A stretch of 40,811 nt of DNA, from contig CASDTH010000041.1 of the NCBI GenBank assembly GCA_949283655.1, positions 1 to 40,811 of the forward strand. Direction: 5' to 3'. This DNA comes from an uncultured bacterium (GTDB taxonomy: Bacteria > Bacillota > Clostridia > Oscillospirales > Acutalibacteraceae). Within the stretch, counting starts at the first letter, position 1. Each line of letters opens with the position of its first letter. Under the pieces are notes generated by a model that ran no database searches, was not told where the DNA came from, and was given only the letters and a program-made list of their open reading frames with translations. Positions 31,451 through 40,546 of the stretch are shown in pieces. The position numbers and the translations under genes are program-made.

Positions 31451-33517
31451 TTATTCCTCCGCCTCGGCCTTCGCCTCTTCGATGACCTTCTGGGCAACGT
31501 TGGCCGGAGCCTCCTCATAGCGCGTAAACTCCAGCGAAAAATGACCTCTGCCGTGTGTGACGGAGCGCAGCGTCGTTGCAAAATCGCCCATCTCAGCCAT
31601 GGGCACTTCCGCTACAATCTCCTGCATCTTATCCTCCGCTGGGCCCATGCCCAGCACGCGGCCACGCCGCTTGGTGATATCGCCCATGATATCGCCCATC
31701 TTTTCATCCGGCATATAGGCCTTCAGTGTCCCAATCGGCTCCAGGATGACAGGATCTGCCTTCGGGATACCATTCTTATAGGCGATGGAGGCGGCCGTTT
31801 TAAACGCCATCTCGGAAGAATCCACCGGGTGATAGGAGCCATCATACAGCGTCGCCTTCACGCCAACCATCGGATAGCCCGCAAGCACACCCTTCTGCAC
31901 ACTTTCACGCAGGCCCTTTTCTACTGCAGGGAAGAAGTTCTTCGGCACGGAGCCGCCCACAACCTCCTCCGCAAACACAAGCTCCTCACTGTCGCAAGGC
32001 TCAAAGCGGATGAATACATCGCCGAACTGGCCGTGGCCACCGGATTGCTTCTTATGGCGGCCCTGCACCTCCACACGCTTTTTGATGGATTCACGGTAGG
32101 CCACCTTTGGCACGCTTAATGTTACTTCCACGCCGAATTTGGATTTCAGCTTGGAAACAATCACATCCAGATGCTGCTCCCCAAGGCCGGAGAGAATCTG
32201 CTCATGTGTTTCATGGTTGGTTTGATAGGAGATGGTGGGGTCCTCTTCCATCAGGCGGAAGAGGCCGGCTGCGACCTTCTCCTCCTCACCCTTCTTCGCC
32301 ACCTTGACCGCCATGCTCAGGCAGGGCTCCGGGAAGGATACCGCCGCGAGCTTGAGCACCTTTTTGGGGCTGCACAGCGTGTCGCCCGTGCGCATATTGG
32401 AGAGCTTGGTTACAACGCCGATATCGCCGGCGACGATTTCGGATACATCCTCCTGCTTTGCGCCGCGCACAGAAATCAGCTTACCCATGCGCTCGCTCTC
32501 CTCCGTGCGTGCGTTAAACGCCGGAATATCGGGCGTAATTTTACCGGATACCACCTTGAAGAAGGACATTTTGCCCACGAAGGGGTCTGCAATCGTTTTA
32601 AAGCAGATTGCCGCAAGTGGGCCGCTCTCATCGCATGGGAGCTTAACCTCGTTGCCATCCGCATCCACAGCCGTCTCCCCCGCGCACTCATATGCGCGCG
32701 GCGCAATTTTAGAAAGGCAGTCCAACAGCTGATCCACGCCCTCCGTGGTGTAACCGGAGCAGGCGAATACCGGGTAGATGGAGCCATCCGTCATACCAGT
32801 TTGCAAGCCACGGATAATCTCCTCCTGCGTAAATTCCACACCATCAAAGAATTTTTCCATCAACTCGTCATCCGTTGTAGCGACCGCTTCCTTGAGGAAG
32901 TTGAGCATCTCCTCAATGCGGCTGTCCTGCGGCACAGGGATCTCGGATGCCTTGCCATTTTGATATGTAAACGCTTTTTGCGCCATCAGGTTAACATAAG
33001 CCTTGACCGCCCCACCCTCCATGTAGGGAACGACGATGGGGCACAGCTGCGTTTCGTGCACCTCTTTGAGGAAATCAAGGGTTTTATAGAAATCGGTGTT
33101 TTCGGCATCCACTTTGGTGATGGCGAACATCTTCGCAATCCCGCGCGCATCCGCCGCCTTAAAGGCCTTCTCCGCGCCGACATCGTATTTGCAGCCGGCC
33201 GCTGTGGTGATCAGCACACAATCTGCCGCACGAATCCCTTCACTGACGCCCCCGGCAAAATCGAACAGGCCGGGCGTGTCGACAAGGTTGATCTTGATGC
33301 CGTTCCACTCAAGCGGCGCAACCGCTGTGGAGACAGAGGCCTTGCGCTTTTTCTCCTCCGCGTCGTAATCGAGCACGGTGTTGCCATCCGCCACGCGGCC
33401 CAAGCGGTCCGCCGCGCCGGCCAGATAGAGCATCGCCTCCGCCAGGGTGGTCTTGCCTCTGCCACCGTGGCCGGCAATCGCAATGTTTCGGATATCCTTT
33501 GCATGATAGGCTTTCAA
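31451..33517 (-). CDS. EF-G-like translation GTPase (FusA paralogue)
   Basis: A 688-residue GTPase with the five-domain EF-G plan. G1 is GHGGRGKTT (16-24) and G3 is DTPG (80-83). G4 reads TKVD (134-137) where EF-G has NKMD. The domain IV-V part has GGHGQFGDV and the EF-G end GHFSLEFTRYEE. Such EF-G-like proteins are separate from the main fusA, lack the normal ribosomal operon neighbours, and may act in ribosome recycling or stress; the role is uncertain. The start is TTG 33517, 8 nt after AAGGAGG; the ATG at 33562 has no site. It is monocistronic with its own promoter. Confidence 0.88.
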   Translation of the reverse strand: MKAYHAKDIRNIAIAGHGGRGKTTLAEAMLYLAGAADRLGRVADGNTVLDYDAEEKKRKASVSTAVAPLEWNGIKINLVDTPGLFDFAGGVSEGIRAADCVLITTAAGCKYDVGAEKAFKAADARGIAKMFAITKVDAENTDFYKTLDFLKEVHETQLCPIVVPYMEGGAVKAYVNLMAQKAFTYQNGKASEIPVPQDSRIEEMLNFLKEAVATTDDELMEKFFDGVEFTQEEIIRGLQTGMTDGSIYPVFACSGYTTEGVDQLLDCLSKIAPRAYECAGETAVDADGNEVKLPCDESGPLAAICFKTIADPFVGKMSFFKVVSGKITPDIPAFNARTEESERMGKLISVRGAKQEDVSEIVAGDIGVVTKLSNMRTGDTLCSPKKVLKLAAVSFPEPCLSMAVKVAKKGEEEKVAAGLFRLMEEDPTISYQTNHETHEQILSGLGEQHLDVIVSKLKSKFGVEVTLSVPKVAYRESIKKRVEVQGRHKKQSGGHGQFGDVFIRFEPCDSEELVFAEEVVGGSVPKNFFPAVEKGLRESVQKGVLAGYPMVGVKATLYDGSYHPVDSSEMAFKTAASIAYKNGIPKADPVILEPIGTLKAYMPDEKMGDIMGDITKRRGRVLGMGPAEDKMQEIVAEVPMAEMGDFATTLRSVTHGRGHFSLEFTRYEEAPANVAQKVIEEAKAEAEE

Positions 33518-33604
33518 ACCAAAATCCTCCTTCTTGCCGCCTTGATTGAAAAGGCGGCGCATCCGTTATTCAAATACAATAATATTTTTACGGTGTTGCA
33601 ATAA

Positions 33605-33633
33605 ATTATAGCATAATTGATGATACAGTTCAA
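33605..33633 (-). promoter_or_regulatory. Promoter of EF-G-like gene
   Basis: TTGAAC (33633-33628), 17-bp spacer, TATAAT (33610-33605) on the minus strand, with a leader of about 80 nt. Confidence 0.8.
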
Positions 33634-33708
33634 CAAAAAATTTTCGCTTTTGCAGGAAACGGGCACAAATCAAAAAATCCTGTTTACTTAACCAAATGAG
33701 CCCTCTTA

Positions 33709-33783
33709 TTTTTGTGTATTCTAACAGTTTCAGTGCCGTGGCGGCAGCCGGAGCTCACTGATATCTGTTATCATACACAAAAA
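33709..33783. repeat. 75-bp imperfect palindrome
   Basis: Arms 33709-33735 and 33756-33783 are complementary at about 24 of 28 positions, beginning TTTTTGTGTAT and ending ATACACAAAAA, with a 20-nt GC-rich centre. T runs are at the 5' ends of both strands, so it is not a normal terminator. It lies between the S1-protein terminator and the EF-G-like promoter. The size fits a miniature mobile element or a large cruciform regulatory site. Confidence 0.65.
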
Positions 33784-33823
33784 ATCCGCTTCTGACCGGC
33801 CTTACTGGGCTGTCAGAAGCGGA
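33778..33823 (-). terminator. Terminator of S1-domain gene
   Basis: A perfect 12-bp stem, 33785-33796 with 33812-33823, is followed on the minus strand by TTTTTTG. It lies 21 nt after the S1-protein stop and abuts the 75-bp palindrome. Confidence 0.88.
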
Positions 33824-33843
33824 GGGACCGCGCCGCATGAAAT

Positions 33844-34785
33844 TTATGTGCCCGGCTCCGATGAAAAAACGCTTTCAATCACCTTGGGGCAGCACTCCGG
33901 CGAATAGACCCAGTGGCTAATATAGTCGCTATCCGTATAATAAGTCACTGGAGGGGGCGGATATGCCGCGTCAAACGCATCCACAATAATCAGCTTGATC
34001 TTCATACGCTCGGGGATCAGGCTTTTGATGTAAACGCTCGCATGCTGGCCGGCGGAAACGCCCTGCACATACTCCGCAAGGCCGGCAAGATTTGGCGTTA
34101 GCTCCACAAACACGCCGTATTTTTCCACCGAGCGGATGATGCCGGGCACTGTTTCGCCCGCCTTGAACTGCGCGGCGTTCTGTTCCCATGTGCCGAGCAG
34201 CTCTTTGTGCGTGAGGGTGATGCGGCCATTCTCATCGATGCTTTTCACAAGCGCCCGGATATCCTCGCCCGTATGAAAGCGCTCCGACGGATGCGGAATC
34301 CGGGAAACGGAGATGCTGTCAATAGGCATCAGGGCGCTCAGGCCCGCCCCAATATCGCAAAACACACCGAACCCTTCCATGTGGGAGACGCGTGCGTCAA
34401 TCACGTCGCCTGGGGAGAGCGCGGCAACATCCGTCTCCAGGCATTCGAGCTGCACACTGCGCCGGCTGAGGATGGCCGAGGTGCGCCCGAGCGCGTCGGT
34501 ATCAAAGCCGGTGATGCGGAACATAACCGGCTTGTTAACGCGGGAAATGATCGCAATATCCCGCACCGTACCCTCTTCAATCCCTACGGCAGCCTCCTCC
34601 CGCGGGATAATCCCCTCCATGCAGTCAAGATCCACATGAAGGTTGTGCCCCTTATCGCACAAAAGCGCTCGTGCCTCCAGCACCCTTCCCTCAAAATACG
34701 CATCGCGCAGCGCGGCGGAGGAGGCAAACGCAGCGCGGTTTTCCGGTGTGTCCATCAGCCAGCCTTCCGGCTTAAAATGTTTCAT
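33844..34785 (-). CDS. S1-domain RNA-binding protein
   Basis: A 313-residue protein with S1 (OB-fold) units. The two clearest are at about 120-195 (GDVIDARVSHMEGFGVFCDIGAG) and 208-270 (GIIRSVEKYGVFVEL); a degenerate unit precedes them at about 40-110 (GIIPREE). The last 40 residues are Pro/Tyr rich. It resembles the short S1-like proteins of Clostridia rather than full ribosomal protein S1, and probably binds mRNA or the ribosome. ATG 34785 is preferred (GGTGGG upstream), with ATG 34797 possible. No clear promoter was found in the 320 bp upstream. Confidence 0.85.
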   Translation of the reverse strand: MKHFKPEGWLMDTPENRAAFASSAALRDAYFEGRVLEARALLCDKGHNLHVDLDCMEGIIPREEAAVGIEEGTVRDIAIISRVNKPVMFRITGFDTDALGRTSAILSRRSVQLECLETDVAALSPGDVIDARVSHMEGFGVFCDIGAGLSALMPIDSISVSRIPHPSERFHTGEDIRALVKSIDENGRITLTHKELLGTWEQNAAQFKAGETVPGIIRSVEKYGVFVELTPNLAGLAEYVQGVSAGQHASVYIKSLIPERMKIKLIIVDAFDAAYPPPPVTYYTDSDYISHWVYSPECCPKVIESVFSSEPGT

Positions 34786-35108
34786 TTTCCCACCCATTCC
34801 GCCGCATAGAGCGGCCCCTTTTCTTTCGGCCGGCCTTGCTTATTCCGGCGGCGGCCTGCTGCTGTGCTGCAGCGGGCCATGCCGCGCTGCCCGCTGCGGC
34901 CGGCTCCGTTGCTATATATATGGATGGTTTTCTGCTTTCATGCCCAGAGGGGGCGGACTTTTCGCGCCATACAGCCTTTTTTTTCCTGCCGGGCCGTGCT
35001 ATAATAAACCGGATGCCGGGGAGCATACCGCCGCGCTGCAGGCACATAGCATTTCATGGCGCAGCCGGCCCTTTTCCGGCGCTTTGAATCCAACAGGAGG
35101 CGACGGCA
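34786..35108. other. Divergent intergenic region, GC-rich
   Basis: No supported gene. It holds a 9-bp hairpin GCAGCGGGC/GCCCGCTGC (34869-34897), an alternating TATATATA tract near 34914-34921 which may contribute a leftward -10, and the extended -10 promoter of the DUF951 gene at 34997-35005. Confidence 0.5.
34997..35005 (+). promoter_or_regulatory. Extended -10 promoter of DUF951-prfA cluster
   Basis: TGCTATAAT is an extended -10 (TGnTATAAT). The -35 region is only T-rich (TTTTTT), as tolerated with an extended -10. The first ATG is about 100 nt downstream. Confidence 0.6.
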
Positions 35109-35315
35109 ATGGATGTTCGTCCTGGCGATATCCTGCTCATGAAGAAGGAGCACCCGTGCAAGAACCGGGAATTCCTGGTGCTGCGCGCGGGGATGGATTT
35201 CCGCATCCGCTGCACAAAATGCGGGCGCGAGGTCATGGTGCCGCGCGTTAAAATTGAAAAGAACATCAAGCGTATCATACGGGAGGAGCCCGATGCGCCG
35301 CAGGCGAAGGGGTAG
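35109..35315 (+). CDS. DUF951 small zinc-ribbon-like protein
   Basis: A 68-residue DUF951 protein, recognised by MDVRPGDILLMKKEHPC and VLRAGMDFRIRCTKCG. Cys35 and Cys38, with Cys17 and a basic C-terminal helix (VKIEKNIKRIIREE), suggest a metal or nucleic-acid binding fold. Family members are near-universal in Firmicutes and often lie beside translation genes, as here (prfA 141 nt downstream); the function is unknown. ATG follows CAGGAGGCGAC. Confidence 0.93.
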   Translation: MDVRPGDILLMKKEHPCKNREFLVLRAGMDFRIRCTKCGREVMVPRVKIEKNIKRIIREEPDAPQAKG

Positions 35316-35456
35316 CCTGCCGGCTTGACCACACATGCAGTGAAAGCCCGCGCGCTGTGCTCTGCATGGCGGTGATTGTAAAAACCCGGGCTAATTTTTG
35401 GGGAAAGGCCCGGCGGGCCAAGGCTCGCCCGTGAAGATAAAGGATGGTTTTTAGCA

Positions 35457-36533
35457 ATGCTTGACAAGCTGGAAAATGTAGAAAAACGTTATGAAGAGGT
35501 CAACCTCCGGCTCTGCGAGCCGGGGATCGTCTCCGACCAGGCGCAATATAAAAAGCTCATGCAGGAGGCCAAGCATCTGGCCCCGATTGTGGAAAAATAC
35601 CGTCAGTTTAAAGCGGCGCGCAGCACAATGGAGGAGGCAAAGGCACTGCTGGATGCAGGCGGGCTAGAAAAGGATTTTCACGATATGGTCTTTGAAGAGC
35701 TGGAAGCAGCCCGCGCAGAGACGGAGCGCGCGCAGGAGGAGCTCAAGGTGCTGCTGCTCCCGCGCGACCCGAACGACGATAAAAACGTCATCGTCGAAAT
35801 TCGCGGCGGTGCGGGCGGAGAGGAGGCGGCGCTGTTTGCCGGCTCGCTCTTCCGCATGTATTCCATGTATGCAGAAGCAAAGGGCTGGAAGGCGGAAATC
35901 CTCAGCGCCAACGAAACGGAGCTGGGCGGCTTTAAGGAGATCAGCTTCATGATCGAGGGGGAGGGCGCATATTCCCGCCTGAAGTTTGAAAGCGGCGTGC
36001 ACCGTGTGCAGCGCGTGCCAGAAACGGAGTCGCAGGGCCGCATCCATACCTCTACCGTTACAGTGGCAGTTTTGCCCGAGGCTGAGGAGGTTGATGTGGA
36101 GATTAACCCGGCTGATTTACAGATTGATACCTACCGCTCCGGCGGGGCAGGCGGGCAGCATGTCAACAAAACAGAATCCGCCATCCGGATTACACACCTG
36201 CCCACCGGCACGGTGGTGGAGTGCCAGGATGAGCGCAGCCAGTATAAGAATAAGGACAGGGCGATGAAAATCCTGCGCTCCCGCATTTTGGAGGCGGAGC
36301 GAGAAAAGCAGCATGAGGCGATTGCGGGCGAGCGCCGCGCGCAGGTGGGCACGGGCGACCGCAGCGAGCGTATTCGCACCTACAACTTCCCACAGGGCCG
36401 CGTCAGCGATCACAGAATCGGGCTGACGCTTTACAAAATCGAGCAAATCCTCGATGGCGCGCTGGATGAGATTATCGATGCGTTAATTACGGCAGACACG
36501 GCGGAAAAGCTCCGGGCGGAGAGCGAAACATAA
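35457..36533 (+). CDS. prfA: Peptide chain release factor 1
   Basis: A 358-residue class I release factor that reads UAA and UAG. The codon-reading motif is PET (188-190), the PxT type of RF1 rather than the SPF of RF2. The catalytic GGQ is at 232-234 in [16 protein letters not shown], followed by [17 protein letters not shown]. Length and N-terminal helices are normal. ATG follows AAAGGATGG by 8 nt. The gene normally sits beside prmC, which methylates the GGQ glutamine; prmC is not in this window. It leads a rightward cluster with sua5 and coaE. Confidence 0.97.
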   Translation: MLDKLENVEKRYEEVNLRLCEPGIVSDQAQYKKLMQEAKHLAPIVEKYRQFKAARSTMEEAKALLDAGGLEKDFHDMVFEELEAARAETERAQEELKVLLLPRDPNDDKNVIVEIRGGAGGEEAALFAGSLFRMYSMYAEAKGWKAEILSANETELGGFKEISFMIEGEGAYSRLKFESGVHRVQRVPETESQGRIHTSTVTVAVLPEAEEVDVEINPADLQIDTYRSGGAGGQHVNKTESAIRITHLPTGTVVECQDERSQYKNKDRAMKILRSRILEAEREKQHEAIAGERRAQVGTGDRSERIRTYNFPQGRVSDHRIGLTLYKIEQILDGALDEIIDALITADTAEKLRAESET

Positions 36534-36559
36534 CCCCGCCGGAAAGGATCGGATCGCTC

Positions 36560-37585
36560 ATGCAAACCAGATATTACGCTATCACGCCGGAGAACCGGCA
36601 GGCGCTGGCCGAGGTTGGCGGCATCCTTCGCGCCGGCGGGCTCGTCGGCATCCCGACGGAAACCGTCTACGGCCTGGCAGCCAATGCGCTGGATGGCGCT
36701 GCAGTGGCTAAAATTTTCCAGGCGAAGGGCCGCCCGCAGGATAACCCGCTAATTGTCCATATTGCGGCGTTCCCTCAGCTGTATGCGCTCGTCCGGGAGG
36801 CGCCCATGCAGGCGGCCGCGCTTGCCCACGCCTATTGGCCTGGGCCGCTTACCATGATCCTGCCCAAATCCCGCCTGATTCCTGACGCGGTCAGTGCGGG
36901 GCTCGATACCGTCGCAGTGCGCATGCCGTCACATCCGCTCGCCCAGGCGATCATTCAGGCCGCCGGTGTGCCGCTGGCCGCACCCTCGGCGAATCTCTCC
37001 GGCAGCCCCAGCCCTACCACTGCCCAGCACGTGCTGGACGATATGCAGGGCCGCATTGACGCCGTGGTGGATGGCGGGCCGTGCGAGGTGGGTGTGGAAT
37101 CCACCGTGATTACGCTCGCCGCCGCACGCCCCAGGCTGCTGCGGCCGGGCGGGATTACACTGGAGCAGCTGCGCGCCGTTTTGGGCGAGGTGGAGGTGGA
37201 CCGCGCGGTGGAGCAACAGCTCGCCGCCGGGGAAAAGGCCGCCTCCCCTGGCATGAAATACAAGCACTACGCACCGGCGGCGCACGTGGTCATCGTGCGT
37301 GGTCCGTTTGAGCGGTATGCATCGTATGTCAACAGGCACGCCGGGCCAGCAGTCGCCGCCCTGTGCTACGAGGGGGAGGAGCACGCGCTGCGCGTGCGCG
37401 CGTTTCCCTGCGGCCAGCGCGATGATCCGGCCTCGCAGGCGAGGCATTTATTTGACGCCCTGCGCGCGCTGGATGATGCCGGCGTTAAAACCGCATATGC
37501 GCGCTGCCCGGAAAAGAGCGGCGTCGGCCTGGCAGTATATAACCGGCTGCTGCGCGCAGCAGCATTTGAAATTGTTGATGTTTAG
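36560..37585 (+). CDS. sua5: L-threonylcarbamoyladenylate synthase (long Sua5 type)
   Basis: A 341-residue enzyme that makes threonylcarbamoyl-AMP from Thr, bicarbonate and ATP for the t6A modification of ANN-decoding tRNAs. The YrdC/TsaC domain (10-200) has LVGIPTETVYGLAANAL, IFQAKGRPQDNPLIVHI, MPSHPLAQAI and PLAAPSANLSGSPSPTTAQHV. A C-terminal Sua5 domain follows (PGMKYKHYAPAAHVV, GVGLAVYNRLLRAA). The interdomain linker is the usual PGMKYKHYAP. ATG follows AAAGGATCGG, 26 nt after the prfA stop. Placement with prfA is common in Firmicutes. Confidence 0.95.
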   Translation: MQTRYYAITPENRQALAEVGGILRAGGLVGIPTETVYGLAANALDGAAVAKIFQAKGRPQDNPLIVHIAAFPQLYALVREAPMQAAALAHAYWPGPLTMILPKSRLIPDAVSAGLDTVAVRMPSHPLAQAIIQAAGVPLAAPSANLSGSPSPTTAQHVLDDMQGRIDAVVDGGPCEVGVESTVITLAAARPRLLRPGGITLEQLRAVLGEVEVDRAVEQQLAAGEKAASPGMKYKHYAPAAHVVIVRGPFERYASYVNRHAGPAVAALCYEGEEHALRVRAFPCGQRDDPASQARHLFDALRALDDAGVKTAYARCPEKSGVGLAVYNRLLRAAAFEIVDV

Positions 37586-37680
37586 CATCTGCATCCGTAT
37601 GCAGGGGGTGGATGCAAGCAAAAGCACATGCCCCAAAAGCGCGCAAGGGCTGCACTTTTGGGCAGAAAGGAGCGGGGTGA

Positions 37681-38310
37681 ATGGAGCAGGCAGGCGCCTT
37701 CATCATCGGCCTGACCGGGCAGACCGGCGCGGGCAAGAGCACAGTGGCTTCCCGCCTGCGCGCAGGCGGGCTCGCTGTGATTGATGCAGACGTGGCCGCC
37801 CGTCAGGTCATGCAGCCGGGCAGCAACGTGCTGGCAGCCTTAGCAGATGCGTTCGGGGCGGATATCCTTCTGCCGGGCGGCACGCTCAACCGCCCGTTGC
37901 TTGCACAGCGTGCGTTTTCTTCCCCCGCGCAAACAGCAAAGCTGAACGCGCTCACGCACCCCGCCATCCTCGAGGTCATGCGCCGGGAGATTGGCCGGGC
38001 CGTACAGGGCGGCGCAAAAGCCGTTGTGCTGGATGCCCCCCAGCTTTTTGAGAGCGGGGCAGATCAAATCTGCGATTTCATTATCGCGGTGATTGCGCCA
38101 GAGGAGCTGCGGCTGCGCCGCATTATGGAGCGCGACGCAATCAGTGAAAATTCCGCCCAGCTGCGCGCGAAAGCGCAGAAAAGCGAGGCATACTATAGAG
38201 AACATGCGGATATTCTGGTGCGCAACTTTCCGCCGTTTGATCTGGCGCAGGAGCTTGCGCCCATCTGGGGGCGGCTCCGCCAACTGGAAGAAAAGGCGGA
38301 GGATACGTAA
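37681..38310 (+). CDS. coaE: Dephospho-CoA kinase
   Basis: A 209-residue P-loop kinase that carries out the last step of CoA synthesis. Walker A GQTGAGKS is at 13-20, followed by VIDADVAARQVMQPGS, the family's Asp-bearing block, then LNALTHPAI and VVLDAPQLFESG. LRRIMERD precedes the lid. ATG follows AAAGGAGC. A hairpin (CCCAAAAG/CTTTTGGG, 37632-37662) lies just before the ribosome site. It is in the prfA cluster and is followed by a lytic transglycosylase gene. Confidence 0.95.
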   Translation: MEQAGAFIIGLTGQTGAGKSTVASRLRAGGLAVIDADVAARQVMQPGSNVLAALADAFGADILLPGGTLNRPLLAQRAFSSPAQTAKLNALTHPAILEVMRREIGRAVQGGAKAVVLDAPQLFESGADQICDFIIAVIAPEELRLRRIMERDAISENSAQLRAKAQKSEAYYREHADILVRNFPPFDLAQELAPIWGRLRQLEEKAEDT

Positions 38311-38335
38311 GCGCTCCGCCGGGAAGGAGCTTTGC

Positions 38336-38908
38336 ATGGAAAAACGCAAGCGAACCGCTCTTTTTAAAATTAGCATTCTCTTCCTGCTCTTTGCCGTCCT
38401 TGTCGGCCTGATTACGGCAGTGAGCTACCGCTCGATGCTCAAGGCCTTTTATCCGCTCCGGCAGACGGAGCTTGTGGAACGATACGCGGCGGAGAATGGG
38501 CTGGAGGAGGCCCTGGTCTACGCAGTGATCAAAACGGAGAGCGGTTTTGAAGCGGGCGCCGTCTCCGCTGCAAACGCAAAGGGGCTGATGCAGCTGACGC
38601 TGCCCACCTTTCAATGGTTGCAAACCAAAACAGGGGAGCAACTAAGCGGCGACGCGCTCTTTGATGAGGAAACCAACGTGCGCTACGGCACGCTTTTCCT
38701 GCGCCTTCTGCAGGAGGAATTCGGCAGCACGCAGGAGGTGCTTGCCGCCTACCATGCCGGGCGGGGCCAAGTTAACCGCTGGCTGGAGGATCCATCCGTT
38801 TCCAGCGACGGCAGGACGCTTGACCATATCCCAATCCCGGAAACCGCCCATTATGTCAAGAAGGTGACAAAGGCGATTCATCGCTATCATAATCTTTATC
38901 ATATATAG
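38336..38908 (+). CDS. Membrane-anchored lytic transglycosylase
   Basis: A 190-residue SLT-fold enzyme that cleaves peptidoglycan. One transmembrane anchor lies at about 10-30. The catalytic Glu68 is in VIKTESGF, followed by the signature AANAKGLMQLTLPT and, later, AAYHAGRGQVNRW and PETAHYVKKV. It matches the short SleB-less SLT proteins often beside coaE in Firmicutes. ATG 38336 follows GGGAAGGAG; a longer frame from 38093 overlaps coaE out of frame and is rejected. The aminopeptidase starts 13 nt later. Confidence 0.93.
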   Translation: MEKRKRTALFKISILFLLFAVLVGLITAVSYRSMLKAFYPLRQTELVERYAAENGLEEALVYAVIKTESGFEAGAVSAANAKGLMQLTLPTFQWLQTKTGEQLSGDALFDEETNVRYGTLFLRLLQEEFGSTQEVLAAYHAGRGQVNRWLEDPSVSSDGRTLDHIPIPETAHYVKKVTKAIHRYHNLYHI

Positions 38909-38921
38909 GAGGAATCTGACC

Positions 38922-40331
38922 ATGAGCAAAGAAAAAAGCAAGGTAGAGCAGCTGCAGGACGAATTGTTTTTGAAACCCAAGCACGCCATGCGCAGTGATC
39001 TGTCGGGCGAAGAGGTCGAGCGCGCCGATGCATTCTGCGAGCAATATAAAGCGTTTTTAAACACTGCGCGCACAGAGCGCGAGGCCGCCGGTTTTTTCTG
39101 CCGGGAGGCACAGGCGCGTGGCTTTGTGCCCTTTGACCCGCACAAAAAATATCAGTCGGGCGATAAGGTCTACCGTCTCAACCGTGAAAAAGCGATCATT
39201 CTCGCCGTCATTGGCCGGCGCAGCGTAGGCGAAGGCGTGCGCATTGCTGCAGCGCATATCGATTCCCCGCGCCTCGACCTCAAGCCGAACCCGCTCTATG
39301 AGGATTTCGAGATGGCGCTATTCAAAACCCACTATTACGGCGGCATCAAAAAATACCAGTGGACAGCCATTCCGCTCTCCCTGCACGGCGTGATCATCCG
39401 GCGTGACGGCACAAAGGTCAATGTGAGCATTGGCGACCAGCCGGAGGAGCCCAAATTCGTGGTGACAGACCTCCTGCCCCATCTTGCGCAGGAGCAGATG
39501 AAACGCACGCTGGCAGACGGCGTGCGCGGCGAGGAGCTCAATGTCCTCATCGGCTCCCGCCCGTTCCGCAGCGATGAGGGCAGCGAGCTCGTCAAGCTCA
39601 ACATTTTAACGCTACTCAATGAGAAATACGGCATTGTGGAAAGCGATTTTCTCAGCGCAGAGCTGGAGCTCGTGCCCGCCTTCCCTGTGTGCGACATCGG
39701 CCTGGACCGCAGCATGATCGGCGGCTATGGGCATGACGACCGCGTGTGCGCCTACCCGGCGGCAATGGCGGCCTTTGCTTGCGAAGTGCCGGAATACACA
39801 GCCATCACAGTGCTCACCGATAAGGAGGAAACAGGCAGCGACGGTAACACTGGCCTTAACTCCTCCTACCTCAAATATTTCATTGCGGATCTCGCCCGCA
39901 TGGAAGGCCTGGCGGCACGCGACGTGCTCAGCCGTTCCCGCTGCCTGTCGGCAGATGTGAATGCCGCCTTTGACCCCACCTTCCCAGATGTGATCGAGAA
40001 GAAAAATGCCGCCTACCTCAATCGCGGCGTTGTTGTAACGAAATACACCGGCGCGCGTGGCAAATCCGGCACATCGGATGCCAGCGCAGAATTCATGGGC
40101 GAGGTGCGCCGGCTCTTTGATGAAAAGCACGTTTACTGGCAAACCGGCGAGCTCGGCAAGGTCGATCTCGGCGGCGGCGGGACGGTCGCCATGTATGTGG
40201 CGAACCTCGATGTGGACGTGGTAGACGTCGGCGTTCCGGTTCTCTCCATGCATGCGCCCTTTGAGGTAGTTTCCAAAATAGACGTCTATATGGCCTTCCG
40301 TGCCTTTAAAGCCTTTTTCGGCGTAGAATAA
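38922..40331 (+). CDS. apeA: M18-family aminopeptidase
   Basis: A 469-residue zinc aminopeptidase of the M18 (aspartyl aminopeptidase-like) family, longer type. His112 is in AAHIDSPRLDLKPNPLYED. The bridging Asp is in GYGHDDRVCAY, the catalytic pair EE is in VLTDKEETGSDGNTG and the final His is in SMHAPFEVVSKIDVY. It removes N-terminal residues from peptides in the cytosol; substrate preference cannot be read. ATG follows TAGGAGGAAT. It is the last gene of the rightward cluster. Confidence 0.93.
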   Translation: MSKEKSKVEQLQDELFLKPKHAMRSDLSGEEVERADAFCEQYKAFLNTARTEREAAGFFCREAQARGFVPFDPHKKYQSGDKVYRLNREKAIILAVIGRRSVGEGVRIAAAHIDSPRLDLKPNPLYEDFEMALFKTHYYGGIKKYQWTAIPLSLHGVIIRRDGTKVNVSIGDQPEEPKFVVTDLLPHLAQEQMKRTLADGVRGEELNVLIGSRPFRSDEGSELVKLNILTLLNEKYGIVESDFLSAELELVPAFPVCDIGLDRSMIGGYGHDDRVCAYPAAMAAFACEVPEYTAITVLTDKEETGSDGNTGLNSSYLKYFIADLARMEGLAARDVLSRSRCLSADVNAAFDPTFPDVIEKKNAAYLNRGVVVTKYTGARGKSGTSDASAEFMGEVRRLFDEKHVYWQTGELGKVDLGGGGTVAMYVANLDVDVVDVGVPVLSMHAPFEVVSKIDVYMAFRAFKAFFGVE

Positions 40332-40546
40332 TTCCGATTTCAGCTTTCAGGTATCATAGGCATTAAACAGCCGGCCCCGGGAGGCTTCTCCCGGGGCCTG
40401 TCAGCAGTGTAGGGCCTCAAACAAAGGGATAGGCCCAGGCGGCAGCTGCAGTCACCCACTGCGTGCACGTGAGGGAATTTGCCCGCTATGCGGGCAAACG
40501 AACCTTCCCGCCTGTTTGAAGCCGCGTGAGCGGCTGAGTTCGGGAA

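Noticed and set aside
32171..33604. 477-codon frame antisense to the EF-G-like gene
   Set aside because: The coding strand is clear from GTPase motifs; the antisense product is low-complexity and resembles nothing.
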